This document shows positions 31,189 to 39,062 of a stretch of 64,000 nt of DNA, piece after piece. This DNA comes from JBNJDJ01 sp051744845. GTDB taxonomy: Bacteria; Bacillota; Clostridia; Peptostreptococcales; Acidaminobacteraceae. A model generated the notes under the pieces. That model made no database searches and was not told the origin of the DNA. It was given only the letters and a program-made list of their open reading frames with translations. The stretch spans positions 62,001 through 126,000 of the forward strand of contig JBNJDJ010000001.1 in the NCBI GenBank assembly GCA_051744845.1. The letters run 5' to 3'. Positions within the stretch are counted from its first letter, which is position 1, and each line of letters starts with the position of its first letter. Position numbers and translations under genes: made by a program.

Positions 31189-31960
31189 TAAAAAGATTTT
31201 AACAGGTCAAAAAATAGATGTAAAAATTAATGGTAAAATTATAAATCAAGAAAATCCTTTGATTATTGCAGGACCTTGTGCTGTAGAATCTAAAGAGCAA
31301 ATTATAAAAATTGCAAAATCAGTAAAAAAAAGCGGTGCTAATGCTTTAAGAGGAGGAGCTTATAAACCTAGGACTAGTCCTTATTCTTTTCAAGGCTTAA
31401 AAGAAAGAGGTCTTAAATATTTGAAGTATGCAAATGAAATCACTGGATTACCAGTAGTTACAGAAATTACGGATCCTAGGAATATAAAATTGTTTGATAA
31501 ATATGTAGATGTATATCAGGTAGGATCTAGAAATATGAATAACTACGAGCTTTTAAAGGCATTAGGCAAGATAGATAAACCTGTTTTGTTAAAAAGAGGG
31601 ATGAGTTCAACAATTTATGAGTGGATATTAGCTGCTGAATATTTAGCTGAATTTGGTAATAAAAATATTATTTTATGTGAAAGAGGAATAAGGACTTTTG
31701 ATTCTTATACAAGAAATACATTAGATTTAGCTTCTATTCCTATAATGAAAAAAGAAACTGGTCTACCAGTGATTTTTGATCCAAGTCATGGTACTGGAAG
31801 AAGAGAGTTAGTACTTCCTATGTCAAAAGCTGGTATGGCTTGTGGAGCAGATGGATTGATAGTAGAAGTACATTTTGATCCTGAAAATGCTTTAAGTGAT
31901 GGTCTTCAATCTATTTATCCAAATCAGTTTAAAAAAATTATAAAAGAAATAAAAAAATAA
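31181..31960 (+). CDS. aroF: 3-deoxy-7-phosphoheptulonate synthase (type I beta)
   Basis: Condenses PEP with erythrose 4-phosphate, the first step to chorismate. The 259-residue protein is the short KDO8P-synthase-like form: IAGPCAVESKEQI, LRGGAYKPRTSPYSFQG, LLKRGM, ICERGIRTFDSYTRNT and FDPSHGTGRRE. No N-terminal ferredoxin-like or C-terminal chorismate mutase domain is present, so it lacks the usual feedback modules. It closes the folate operon and would raise chorismate for PabB. Confidence 0.9.
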   Translation: MDDKKILTGQKIDVKINGKIINQENPLIIAGPCAVESKEQIIKIAKSVKKSGANALRGGAYKPRTSPYSFQGLKERGLKYLKYANEITGLPVVTEITDPRNIKLFDKYVDVYQVGSRNMNNYELLKALGKIDKPVLLKRGMSSTIYEWILAAEYLAEFGNKNIILCERGIRTFDSYTRNTLDLASIPIMKKETGLPVIFDPSHGTGRRELVLPMSKAGMACGADGLIVEVHFDPENALSDGLQSIYPNQFKKIIKEIKK

Positions 31961-31970
31961 ACATTAAAAA

Positions 31971-32003
31971 ATCCCTTTAGTTTTTCTAAAGGGATATTTT
32001 TTT
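31971..32003. terminator. Bidirectional terminator between the folate operon and hflC
   Basis: ATCCCTTTAG (31971-31980) pairs with CTAAAGGGAT (31986-31995), flanked by T-runs on both strands. Confidence 0.85.
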
Positions 32004-33009
32004 AATTATTATTGAAATATTTTAAAAATGGGTTGCTTTTATCTAAATAAATAGTTGTATCTTTGTCAAATGAATTTTTATAAGTATCTAGTGATTTATA
32101 AAATTCATAGAATTCTTTATCTTGTGAATAGGCATCAGCATAAATTTCTAATGCTTTTGCATCAGCTTCACCTTTAATATTTTCTGCTTCTTCAATAGCT
32201 CCAGCTTCAATTTCTTTAACTTTTCGATCAGTTTCTGCTACAGCAGTCCTATATTCTTCTTTTCCTTCTGATCTTATTTTTTGAGCTGTTGCTTGTCTTT
32301 CAGCAATCATTTTTTGATGTGTAGATTCAATATTTGAATCAGGTAAAATAGTTCTATAAATATCAATATCTTTTAAAACTATACCTTTTTCTTGAAGTTC
32401 TTCATTAAGAATCTTTTGTGATTTGTCTAATTCTTCATATACAGTTTCTTTATCAGTTAAAAAGACATCACTTGTTAAATCATTTATTTTTTCAATTATA
32501 ACTGCATAAACTACCTCATCGATTATAGCATTTGCGTTATTAACTGTTCCTAAAGACGTTTTAAAGAAAGCAGGATGTGAAATTTCCCATTGAGCATATA
32601 AACCTACTTTATACTTTATTTTATCATTAGTTACAATATTAGCAGTATTTGATTTATAAGTTAATAATTTCGAAGTATTTTTTTCTACAGTAGTTATAAA
32701 AGGAATCTTGAAAAATAAACCTTTATCATTTATTATTTCAATATCTTTGAAACTATCATCTAGTTTGTTTTGTTCAACTGCTAGGTCATTTTCCGTATCT
32801 ACAATTACTTTTTTAATATCACCGAATACTGAAACAGTAGCTACTTCTTTTTCACTTACAGTATAAACAAATGATTTACCAAAAAGTAATACAGCAATTA
32901 AAATTAATAAAAACACAATGTTTTTAGAATTTTTCTTAAATATTTTTTTAGCGTTTTGAGCTTTTTCATTAACATCTTCAAATTGTTCTTTATTATCTTT
33001 AAATTTCAT
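32002..33009 (-). CDS. hflC: HflC-like SPFH/band 7 protein
   Basis: 335 residues: one N-terminal membrane helix (about 30-50, NIVFLLILIAVLLFGKSF), an SPFH/band 7 domain (about 50-235) and a coiled-coil tail with Ala/Glu repeats (EGKEEYRTAVAETDRK, AIEEAENIKGEADAKAL). HflC with HflK forms a membrane cage around the FtsH protease in Proteobacteria. Position 2 nt behind a second SPFH gene supports the HflKC assignment. No ftsH is in the window. Confidence 0.85.
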   Translation of the reverse strand: MKFKDNKEQFEDVNEKAQNAKKIFKKNSKNIVFLLILIAVLLFGKSFVYTVSEKEVATVSVFGDIKKVIVDTENDLAVEQNKLDDSFKDIEIINDKGLFFKIPFITTVEKNTSKLLTYKSNTANIVTNDKIKYKVGLYAQWEISHPAFFKTSLGTVNNANAIIDEVVYAVIIEKINDLTSDVFLTDKETVYEELDKSQKILNEELQEKGIVLKDIDIYRTILPDSNIESTHQKMIAERQATAQKIRSEGKEEYRTAVAETDRKVKEIEAGAIEEAENIKGEADAKALEIYADAYSQDKEFYEFYKSLDTYKNSFDKDTTIYLDKSNPFLKYFNNN

Positions 33010-33011
33010 AA

Positions 33012-33971
33012 TTATTTACCTCCCTTGTTTATTGATTCAGGATTTAAAGGTAAATATTTGATAGTATCTCCACTTTCATCATTACTTAAATCAATAATAT
33101 ACTTATTAGGTGTTTTTTGTAATATTTCTTGCATAGTATTTAAATACATACGAGTTCTTGTTATTTCTTTAGAATTTCTATATTTTTTTACTACTTGGTT
33201 AAATTTTGCTATATCACCTTTTGCTTGTCCTAAAGTATTAGCCTTATATCCCTTAGCTTGTGCAATTATTTCAAAAGCTTTTGCTCTTGCTTGTGGAATT
33301 TTGTCATTTTGGTATTTCTGAGCTTTTGATAGATATTCAGTTTTTTCATTTTTAGCATTATTTACATCATCATATGAAAATTGTACTTCTTTAGGTACTA
33401 AAACATCTGTAAATTTAATATCAACAATTGTTATACCTGCTTCATAATCATTAAGTTTTTTTATTAAATCAGGTGTTATTTCAGTTGCAATAGTATCTTT
33501 ATTTACTAAAGCATCATTTAATTCTTTGTTTTGTAGATTTCTTCTTACTACTGATTCAAAAGCTAATCTAAGTGTTTTTATTGGATCATCAACATTATAA
33601 ATATAATCGCTCGCATTAGTTATTCTATATTGAATGATTGCACCAATATTAACTAAATATGAACCTTTGGTTAAAGCAATACTCTCACTTGGAATATTTT
33701 TGTATGTTGCAGCTTCTTTAGTAGTTGCTTCGGATTCAGTTATAAATCCATATGACATTCTTCTTACTTCATTAGTTCTAACGATATAATGTTTATCAAC
33801 AAAAGGGAGTTTAAAATTAATCCCAGCGTCATTTACAATCTTTACTTGTTCTCCGAATCTTTCAATAACTGCTTGTTCAGCACTTTCTAAGATGTAATAA
33901 CTGTTAAAACCACCGTATATTAAAACAGCTATTATAATTAATAATATAAACGATTTATTACTTTTTTTCAT
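33012..33971 (-). CDS. hflK: HflK-like SPFH/band 7 protein
   Basis: 319 residues with an N-terminal membrane helix (about 7-25), ESAEQAVIERFGEQVKIVNDAGINFKLP-type band 7 start, VGAIIQYRI-like core (here VNIGAIIQYRI), RNLQNKELNDAL, and an Ala-rich helix (IPQARAKAFEIIAQAKGY). It lies first in the pair with hflC. The typical Gly/Pro-rich N-terminus of enterobacterial HflK is absent. A promoter candidate on the minus strand is TTGCTT-N16-TATAAT. Confidence 0.85.
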   Translation of the reverse strand: MKKSNKSFILLIIIAVLIYGGFNSYYILESAEQAVIERFGEQVKIVNDAGINFKLPFVDKHYIVRTNEVRRMSYGFITESEATTKEAATYKNIPSESIALTKGSYLVNIGAIIQYRITNASDYIYNVDDPIKTLRLAFESVVRRNLQNKELNDALVNKDTIATEITPDLIKKLNDYEAGITIVDIKFTDVLVPKEVQFSYDDVNNAKNEKTEYLSKAQKYQNDKIPQARAKAFEIIAQAKGYKANTLGQAKGDIAKFNQVVKKYRNSKEITRTRMYLNTMQEILQKTPNKYIIDLSNDESGDTIKYLPLNPESINKGGK

Positions 33972-33991
33972 TTTAAAACCTCCTACAGTTA

Positions 33992-34019
33992 ATTATAATA
34001 TATCTTGATATAAAAGCAA
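33992..34019 (-). promoter_or_regulatory. Promoter of hflK-hflC
   Basis: Minus strand TTGCTT (34014-34019), 16-bp spacer, TATAAT (33992-33997), about 20 nt before the ribosome site. Confidence 0.6.
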
Positions 34020-34104
34020 TCATTGATAAAAGAATTAATACTTTCTTAATATATTTAGCTATTTAATGTATAATAATATTATAGAGTAGAAAGAGAGGAA
34101 AATT

Positions 34105-34950
34105 ATGAATATAAAAAAAATATATTCCAAAGTGATTTATATAATAAAAAAAATTATTAAACGTTTTCAAATTCATGAAATTAATGCATATAGTGCCCAA
34201 ATGGCTTTTTTTATGATTTTATCAATTTTTCCATTTTTTATTTTTATATTTACATTAATAGGACATTTATCAATTAATTCTGAGACTTTGATTCTTTTAT
34301 TAAAAAAGATATTTCCTAAAGAAGTACATTCATTAGTATTTTCATTTATAGAGGAATATATTTTAATAACAGATTTAAAAATCATTTCTTTTTCTATTAT
34401 AGGAACACTTTGGTCAGCATCTAAGGGGATAAGAGCTCTAATTGTTTCATTGAATAAAGCATATGAAGTTAAGGAAACTAAGAATTTTTTAATAGTTAAG
34501 TTACTAGATATAGTATATACTATTATTTTTGTTTTGGGTATAATAATATTTTTAACTATTCCAAATATTGGATTAGAGGTTTATAATTTTTTTAATCAAT
34601 ATATAGAAATTAATTGGGAAATATATAGATTGTTTAATATTATTAAAATTACTATTTTACCGATTATGATGGTTTTTCTTATGAGTATCATTTATAAGTA
34701 TATGCCTAATATAAAATTACATTTTAATGAAGTTATTTATGGAGTTGCCTTTTCAATTCTAGGGTGGACAGGATTATCATACATTTTTTCAATACTAATT
34801 AAAAACTTTTTCAATTTCAAAGTTTTATATGGATCTTTAGCAACCTTTATTATATTAATGTTTTGGTTATACTTTAGTAGTATGATTTTAATAATAGGTG
34901 GAGAAATAAATTCAATAATAAAAAAATATAAAGGACTATCTAATATTTAA
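34105..34950 (+). CDS. YihY/BrkB family membrane protein
   Basis: 281 residues with about six membrane segments. Family blocks include YSAQMAFFMILSIFPFFIFIF near the start, GTLWSASKGIRALIVSLNKAY in the middle and FKVLYGSLATFIILMFWLY toward the end. The family was once called ribonuclease BN in error; its function is not established. GAGAGG lies before the ATG and TATAAT at 34069-34074. The stop codon lies inside a terminator hairpin shared with the opposite-strand transcript. Confidence 0.88.
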   Translation: MNIKKIYSKVIYIIKKIIKRFQIHEINAYSAQMAFFMILSIFPFFIFIFTLIGHLSINSETLILLLKKIFPKEVHSLVFSFIEEYILITDLKIISFSIIGTLWSASKGIRALIVSLNKAYEVKETKNFLIVKLLDIVYTIIFVLGIIIFLTIPNIGLEVYNFFNQYIEINWEIYRLFNIIKITILPIMMVFLMSIIYKYMPNIKLHFNEVIYGVAFSILGWTGLSYIFSILIKNFFNFKVLYGSLATFIILMFWLYFSSMILIIGGEINSIIKKYKGLSNI

Positions 34951-35131
34951 GATAAGTCCTTTATATCATTTAAAGTAAGTATTCATTTTTTCTCCTTAAT
35001 ATCTCGTCAATTTATAATATTTTTCTAATTTTTCAGCATTAGTTAAAACTTTATTATCAGTAGTGGTTATTTTTTTAATTAAATTTGTTACATATTTTCT
35101 CCTTTCATTTCTAATTTGTAATTTTATTATA
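34921..35131 (-). ncRNA. Short orphan transcription unit of unknown function
   Basis: The minus strand has a complete unit of about 200 nt: TTTACA (35148-35153), 16-bp spacer, TATAAT (35126-35131), and a terminator (AAAGGAC/GTCCTTT at 34930-34936 and 34956-34962 with inner TATCT/AGATA, then ATATTTTTT). Inside, AAAGGAG (35099-35105) is followed by ATG TAA, a start codon directly before a stop (35088-35093). A second AAGGAG (34992-34997) leads into a 6-codon ORF ending near 34966. A 31-32-codon open frame beginning at the same place (stop 34996-34998) lacks any start codon. It is either a small RNA or a frameshifted small gene. Confidence 0.45.
34930..34962. terminator. Terminator shared by the yihY-type gene and the short minus-strand unit
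   Basis: A 7-bp stem continued by a 5-bp inner stem with one bulged base; a good T-run exists only for the minus strand (from 34929 down). Confidence 0.65.
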
Positions 35132-35194
35132 CTTGAAAAGATAAATATGTAAAGTGGAAAACATTTCCTGTTTTTGTGAAAAGGTTATTTGTTT

Positions 35195-35230
35195 TATTAA
35201 AAAAATACCCTTAAATTAATAAGGGTATTT
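35195..35230 (-). terminator. Terminator of the HesB-like selenoprotein gene
   Basis: AAATACCCTT (35203-35212) pairs with AAGGGTATTT (35221-35230); on the minus strand it is followed by T7. It lies 12 nt after the gene stop. Confidence 0.8.
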
Positions 35231-35242
35231 GAAAATATTTAA

Positions 35243-35554
35243 TTAACATCCTGAGCATGAACCACAAGCACTATCATTAGCTTCTTCTTTTGGTACTACC
35301 ATATAACCATTTCCTTGATGTTTAACACTAATTTCACCAAGTTGTTCATAAATATCTTCTTCCATTACAAAAGTTACATCAAAATGTTCTTCAACAATAT
35401 CGTCTTCTTTTTTCTCGTCTAAACCTAGACCTAATGATGGGCCGCCTCAACCCATACCTGCAATAAATATTCTTACATTACCAGGTTTGTCTGATTGTTG
35501 ATCAATAATTTTTTGAATTTCTTCACATGTACTTTTATCAGTTTCTAAATACAT
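35243..35554 (-). CDS. HesB/IscA-like selenoprotein (in-frame UGA read as selenocysteine)
   Basis: Read from the ATG at 35554 through one TGA (35447-35449, codon 36) to the TAA at 35243-35245, this gives 103 residues. The product aligns along its length with the neighbouring 102-residue HesB-like protein. At codon 36 the paralogue has Cys (GMGCGGPSLGLGLDEKK) and this gene has TGA: GMG-U-GGPSLGLGLDEKK. AAGGAGG precedes the ATG and a terminator follows the stop. HesB-like proteins belong to the IscA iron-sulfur family, and HesB-like selenoproteins are a described prokaryotic group. A Cys-x2-Cys-x2-Cys tail (ACGSCSGC) ends both copies. A decayed gene is the alternative, but nothing else is broken. 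Confidence 0.82.
35417..35430 (-). promoter_or_regulatory. Candidate bacterial SECIS hairpin
   Basis: On the minus strand GTCTA-GGTT-TAGAC forms a 5-bp stem with loop GGTT, starting 17 nt and looping about 21 nt after the UGA. A loop beginning with G at this distance fits published bacterial SECIS rules. The three codons after the UGA are GGC GGC CCA, unusually GC-rich for this genome, while the Cys copy uses GGT GGT CCT. The stem itself is partly kept in the Cys copy because it encodes GLGLDE, so it is not proof alone. Confidence 0.55.
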
Positions 35555-35594
35555 TAAATTTCCTCCTTAAATATTTTAAAATTTATTTATAATA

Positions 35595-35624
35595 AAGCAA
35601 AACACTTAATTAAATGTTTTGCTT
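35595..35624 (-). terminator. Terminator between the two HesB-like genes
   Basis: AAGCAAAACA (35595-35604) pairs with TGTTTTGCTT (35615-35624), 10-nt loop, followed on the minus strand by TATTATAAAT. Weak T-run, so read-through into the Sec gene is possible. Confidence 0.55.
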
Positions 35625-35632
35625 ATTTAGTT

Positions 35633-35941
35633 TTAGCATCCTGAACAAGAGTTACAAGCAGATTCTGGTTGATTAGCTGGAACTACTTTATATCCATTAT
35701 TTTGATAAGTGATTTTAATTTCACCTAGCTTATCATATACTGATTTTTCTAGTATAAAATTAATATCAAAATGTTTTTCTTCAATGTCGTCTTCTTTTTT
35801 TTCATCTAATCCTAGACCTAAAGAAGGACCACCACATCCCATACCTGCGATAAATACTCTAATATTATCAGGTTTATCAGAGTTTTTTTCTATAATCTTT
35901 TTAATTTCAGCGCATGTTTCATTATCAGTTTTTAAATACAC
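35633..35941 (-). CDS. HesB/IscA-like protein, cysteine form
   Basis: 102 residues, GTG start 35941 after AGGAGGTG. The core IAGMGCGGPSLGLGLDEKKEDD matches the A-type iron-sulfur carrier fold but with Cys-Gly-Gly-Pro early. The C-terminus is ESACNSCSGC, a three-cysteine tail. It is the paralogue of the selenoprotein gene that follows 78 nt downstream on the same strand. Iron-sulfur or other metal/thiol chemistry is likely; the exact partner is unknown. Confidence 0.85.
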   Translation of the reverse strand: MYLKTDNETCAEIKKIIEKNSDKPDNIRVFIAGMGCGGPSLGLGLDEKKEDDIEEKHFDINFILEKSVYDKLGEIKITYQNNGYKVVPANQPESACNSCSGC

Positions 35942-36050
35942 TTAACACCTCCTAAACATTTTGTATATTACTAATTTATCATTTTTTAATAAAATGTCAA
36001 CAAAAAAATTTAATTATTAGTATTTTACTAAGGATTATTTTAAAAAACTA

Positions 36051-36078
36051 TTTAACTTTTTTAAAAATTTGTTATAAT
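36051..36078 (+). promoter_or_regulatory. Promoter of acyP
   Basis: TTTAAC at 36051-36056, 16-bp spacer, TATAAT at 36073-36078. Confidence 0.5.
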
Positions 36079-36098
36079 TATTAATAAGGAGGGATTGT

Positions 36099-36356
36099 AT
36101 GAAGATTATTTACCATGGTAAAGTTCAAGGTGTAGGATTTAGATATTTTACTTATAAAAAAGCATTAAAGTATAATATAGGTGGAAGTGTAAAGAATTTA
36201 GCTAATGGTACTGTTGAATTAATAATTAATGATGAATCTAAAAATATAAAATCTTTTTTGAAAGAAATAAAAAAAGGAAATGGAGTAATGGATATAGAAA
36301 AAATTGAGAAAAAAGAATATAATTGTAATAAAAAGGATTTTGATATTACTTATTAA
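36099..36356 (+). CDS. acyP: Acylphosphatase
   Basis: Hydrolyses carboxyl phosphates such as acetyl phosphate. 85 residues, ferredoxin-like fold, with the substrate loop GKVQGVGFRYF (Arg15) and the catalytic Asn33 in VKNLANGTVEL. GGAGGG precedes the ATG. Its end overlaps the convergent nucleotidyltransferase gene by 11 nt. Confidence 0.93.
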   Translation: MKIIYHGKVQGVGFRYFTYKKALKYNIGGSVKNLANGTVELIINDESKNIKSFLKEIKKGNGVMDIEKIEKKEYNCNKKDFDITY

Positions 36357-37527
36357 TTTTATTTATAAATTTTAAAATATCTTTTTTCTTATTATTTAAG
36401 TTTTCATTTAAAACTTCATAATAAATTTTTTGTAAAATTACTCCAATTTGTTTTCCAGGTTTTATACCTATGTTTATTAAATCATTACCATCTATATCTA
36501 AATCAGTTTTTTTAATAGCTAAATTTTTTTCGATTATATTTTTTATTATATTTTTTATTTCTTCTTTAATTGTTATATTATTTAAGATTTCATACGTTTT
36601 AAGAAAATTATAGATTTGATTTTTGCCAATATTTTTAGTCAATATTTTTATTTTATATTTGTTAAAAGTATTAATTTTTTTGTCTAAATAAGATAAGTTT
36701 ATTTTTATCTTTTTATAATCTTTTTTTTCTAATTTAAAAAAATAAATATCATTAATATTAAAAACTTCGATTAAACTTAATAATCTAAATATTTTTGTAT
36801 TTGGGATTTTATTAATATTTTTAGATATATTTTTTGTTTTATTAGATATTTTTAGATAATTAAATATTTGAAAATCTTTTAATTTTCTTAATGATTTATA
36901 AAAATCAGATAATTTAATCATTTTAATTATTTCTTCAGTTATTCTTTCGTGACTTAATTTATTTAATAATTTCATATTATTATTTATTGCTTCTTTAGTC
37001 TTTTTTTCAATAACTAAATTATATTTAAGACTAAAGCGTATTGCTCTTAATATTCTTAATGCATCTTGAGAAATAATTTTTTCTGGAGATTTAATAGTTG
37101 TGATTATTTTGTTTTTTAAATCACTATATCCATCAAAAGGGTCAATTATACCTTCAATATGGTTATAGGCAATTGCATTAATTGTAAAATCTCTTCTACT
37201 TAAATCTGATTTTAAATTTTTAGTAAAAAGTACTTTAGAAGGTTTTCTATTATTTTTATATTTTTTTTCAGTCCGAAACGTGGTAACTTCAATAAAATTG
37301 TTATTATCAATAATAGTGATAGTACCATATTTTTTAAATGATGTAATAAGCTTATATTGAGATGAAAATAAATTAATAATTTGATTTGGTCTAGCATTTG
37401 TACATAAGTCATAGTCTTTAGGAGTAATATTTAGAAGATAATCTCTAACTGCTCCACCTACAACATATGCTTTAAAGTTATTTTTATAAAATATATTAAT
37501 AATTTTTTTTATATAATTTGGATACAT
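36346..37527 (-). CDS. tRNA nucleotidyltransferase/poly(A) polymerase family protein
   Basis: 393 residues of the class II pol-beta nucleotidyltransferases. YVVGGAVRDYLL and DYDLCTNARP give the catalytic DxD region, RRDFTINAIAYN follows, and DALRILRAIRFSLKYNL is the RNA-binding start. The C-terminal half is Lys/Ile/Asn-rich and diverged. The family includes CCA-adding enzymes, A-adding enzymes and PAP I; a lone family member in a Firmicute is usually the CCA-adding enzyme (cca), but I cannot tell from this window. Confidence 0.88.
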   Translation of the reverse strand: MYPNYIKKIINIFYKNNFKAYVVGGAVRDYLLNITPKDYDLCTNARPNQIINLFSSQYKLITSFKKYGTITIIDNNNFIEVTTFRTEKKYKNNRKPSKVLFTKNLKSDLSRRDFTINAIAYNHIEGIIDPFDGYSDLKNKIITTIKSPEKIISQDALRILRAIRFSLKYNLVIEKKTKEAINNNMKLLNKLSHERITEEIIKMIKLSDFYKSLRKLKDFQIFNYLKISNKTKNISKNINKIPNTKIFRLLSLIEVFNINDIYFFKLEKKDYKKIKINLSYLDKKINTFNKYKIKILTKNIGKNQIYNFLKTYEILNNITIKEEIKNIIKNIIEKNLAIKKTDLDIDGNDLINIGIKPGKQIGVILQKIYYEVLNENLNNKKKDILKFINKINK

Positions 37528-37647
37528 AAACTTACTCCTTTAATAATAATATAACATAAAAATATTTAATATTAAATATTTTGGGTAAAATAATTATATA
37601 TATTAAAGAATTAAAAATATAGATATTTATCTAAGTGGGGAGAAAAT

Positions 37648-39045
37648 ATGAAAGATATTAATAAATTAAAAAAATATATGAGATTTTTAAGATTATATTT
37701 AAATGGGATTGTTAGTTTCTTAGATAAAGAATTAAGTCCAAAAATACAGATTGTAATTTTAAAAAAAAATAATAATAAAATTCAATATTCTTTATTACCT
37801 AATTATCATCCTATGAATGTAAAAAAAGATTTTAATTATAATATTTCGCTAAATGAATTAATAAATAAAAATATCTATAAGAAAATAATAAAGCAAGTTT
37901 TTAAAAAACATAATAAAAATTTAAATAGGATAATTATATATTCTAAACCTATTATATTAAACAAAAAAATTATTACTATAAGAATAACTTTAAAACAAGC
38001 TATTTATAAACAATATAATTTTTTACAAGGTTATAAATATTTATCATTTATAGAAGCGGCATTTGATCAAGTTATTAGAGATATTAATAATAATATTGAA
38101 TTATTAAAGACTAATAAAGATTTTGTGAAAATTGATTTTAAAGAAACAATTAGACGAGGAGCAATTAGATTTATTAATACTTCTTTAAATAGGAGTGTAT
38201 TAACTAATATATTTAATCAAATTAACAATATTTCGTCTTTATATTATGAAAGTAATGTATCAAAAGGAGAAATAATAGTAATTGATGAAAAGTATTTAGA
38301 AAATAAACATTCGAATATTGAAAAAATAATGTTACTTAAAAGTAAAGTGACTTTAAAAAATAAAAGATTAATAAGAAAATTATTAGAAATAAGTCATAAA
38401 AATATTTCTTTACTATCAGATGGCAAATTTATATATGGAATTGGAAGGTTATCTAATAAAGAATACCAAGATGATTTATTTAGATTTAAATTTAAGGGAA
38501 TATATGAATGGGAATTTTTTTATAATGATAAAAAACTTTTAGAAGTTGATTATGAAAAAATAAAATTACCAACTAACAAAGTAACATATAGTGTTTTTAA
38601 AAAAAGAATAAATGAACTATTTGATGATATGTCTATTAAAAATATAACTAAGTTATACTCTGTTTTATTAGGAGCTACTAAGCAAAAACACGGTACTATG
38701 TTAGTTATTTCTCCTAATGCTAGAAGCGAAACTATAAGATTGAAAAGTCAATGTTTTAGAGTAAGACCTAAAAAATTAAATGCAGAAATTATCAAAGAAA
38801 TTACAGCGATTGATGGAGCAGTATTAATTGATACAAAGTGTTATTGTCATGGTATAGGAGTTATATTAGATGGCATGGCTTCTTCTAAAGGAGATACTTC
38901 AAGAGGAGCAAGATATAATTCAGCAATTAGATATGTAGAAACTGTTAATAGAAATGAAGGATACTCAGATTGTTTAGCTGTTGTAATATCAGAAGATGGA
39001 TATGTAGATTTAATATCTAAATATACTATTAATTATCTTAATTAA
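37648..39045 (+). CDS. Diadenylate-cyclase-like (DisA_N domain) protein with atypical motif
   Basis: 465 residues. The last 130 residues form a DisA_N/DAC domain: KHGTMLVISPNARSE, AIDGAVLID with the DGA motif (Asp389-Gly390-Ala391), CHGIGVILDGMAS and GDTSRGARYNSAIRYV (Arg419-Arg422). Standard diadenylate cyclases have Arg-His-Arg where this has Ala-Arg-Tyr-Asn, so activity or product may differ. Residues 1-320 are a Lys/Ile/Asn-rich domain I do not recognise by name, likely sensory; related proteins are described with DACNV-type N-domains. No membrane segment is seen. An MFS gene follows by 17 nt. Confidence 0.75.
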   Translation: MKDINKLKKYMRFLRLYLNGIVSFLDKELSPKIQIVILKKNNNKIQYSLLPNYHPMNVKKDFNYNISLNELINKNIYKKIIKQVFKKHNKNLNRIIIYSKPIILNKKIITIRITLKQAIYKQYNFLQGYKYLSFIEAAFDQVIRDINNNIELLKTNKDFVKIDFKETIRRGAIRFINTSLNRSVLTNIFNQINNISSLYYESNVSKGEIIVIDEKYLENKHSNIEKIMLLKSKVTLKNKRLIRKLLEISHKNISLLSDGKFIYGIGRLSNKEYQDDLFRFKFKGIYEWEFFYNDKKLLEVDYEKIKLPTNKVTYSVFKKRINELFDDMSIKNITKLYSVLLGATKQKHGTMLVISPNARSETIRLKSQCFRVRPKKLNAEIIKEITAIDGAVLIDTKCYCHGIGVILDGMASSKGDTSRGARYNSAIRYVETVNRNEGYSDCLAVVISEDGYVDLISKYTINYLN

Positions 39046-39062
39046 AAAGAAAGGAAAGATAC

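Noticed and set aside
35447..35449. The TGA as an ordinary stop, making the HesB-like gene a pseudogene
   Set aside because: Everything else is intact, the UGA falls exactly on the conserved Cys, and the upstream half alone would be a useless 35-residue fragment.
35709..35945. 78-codon plus-strand frame opposite the Cys-type HesB gene
   Set aside because: Antisense shadow; the minus-strand gene has family motifs, ribosome site and terminator.
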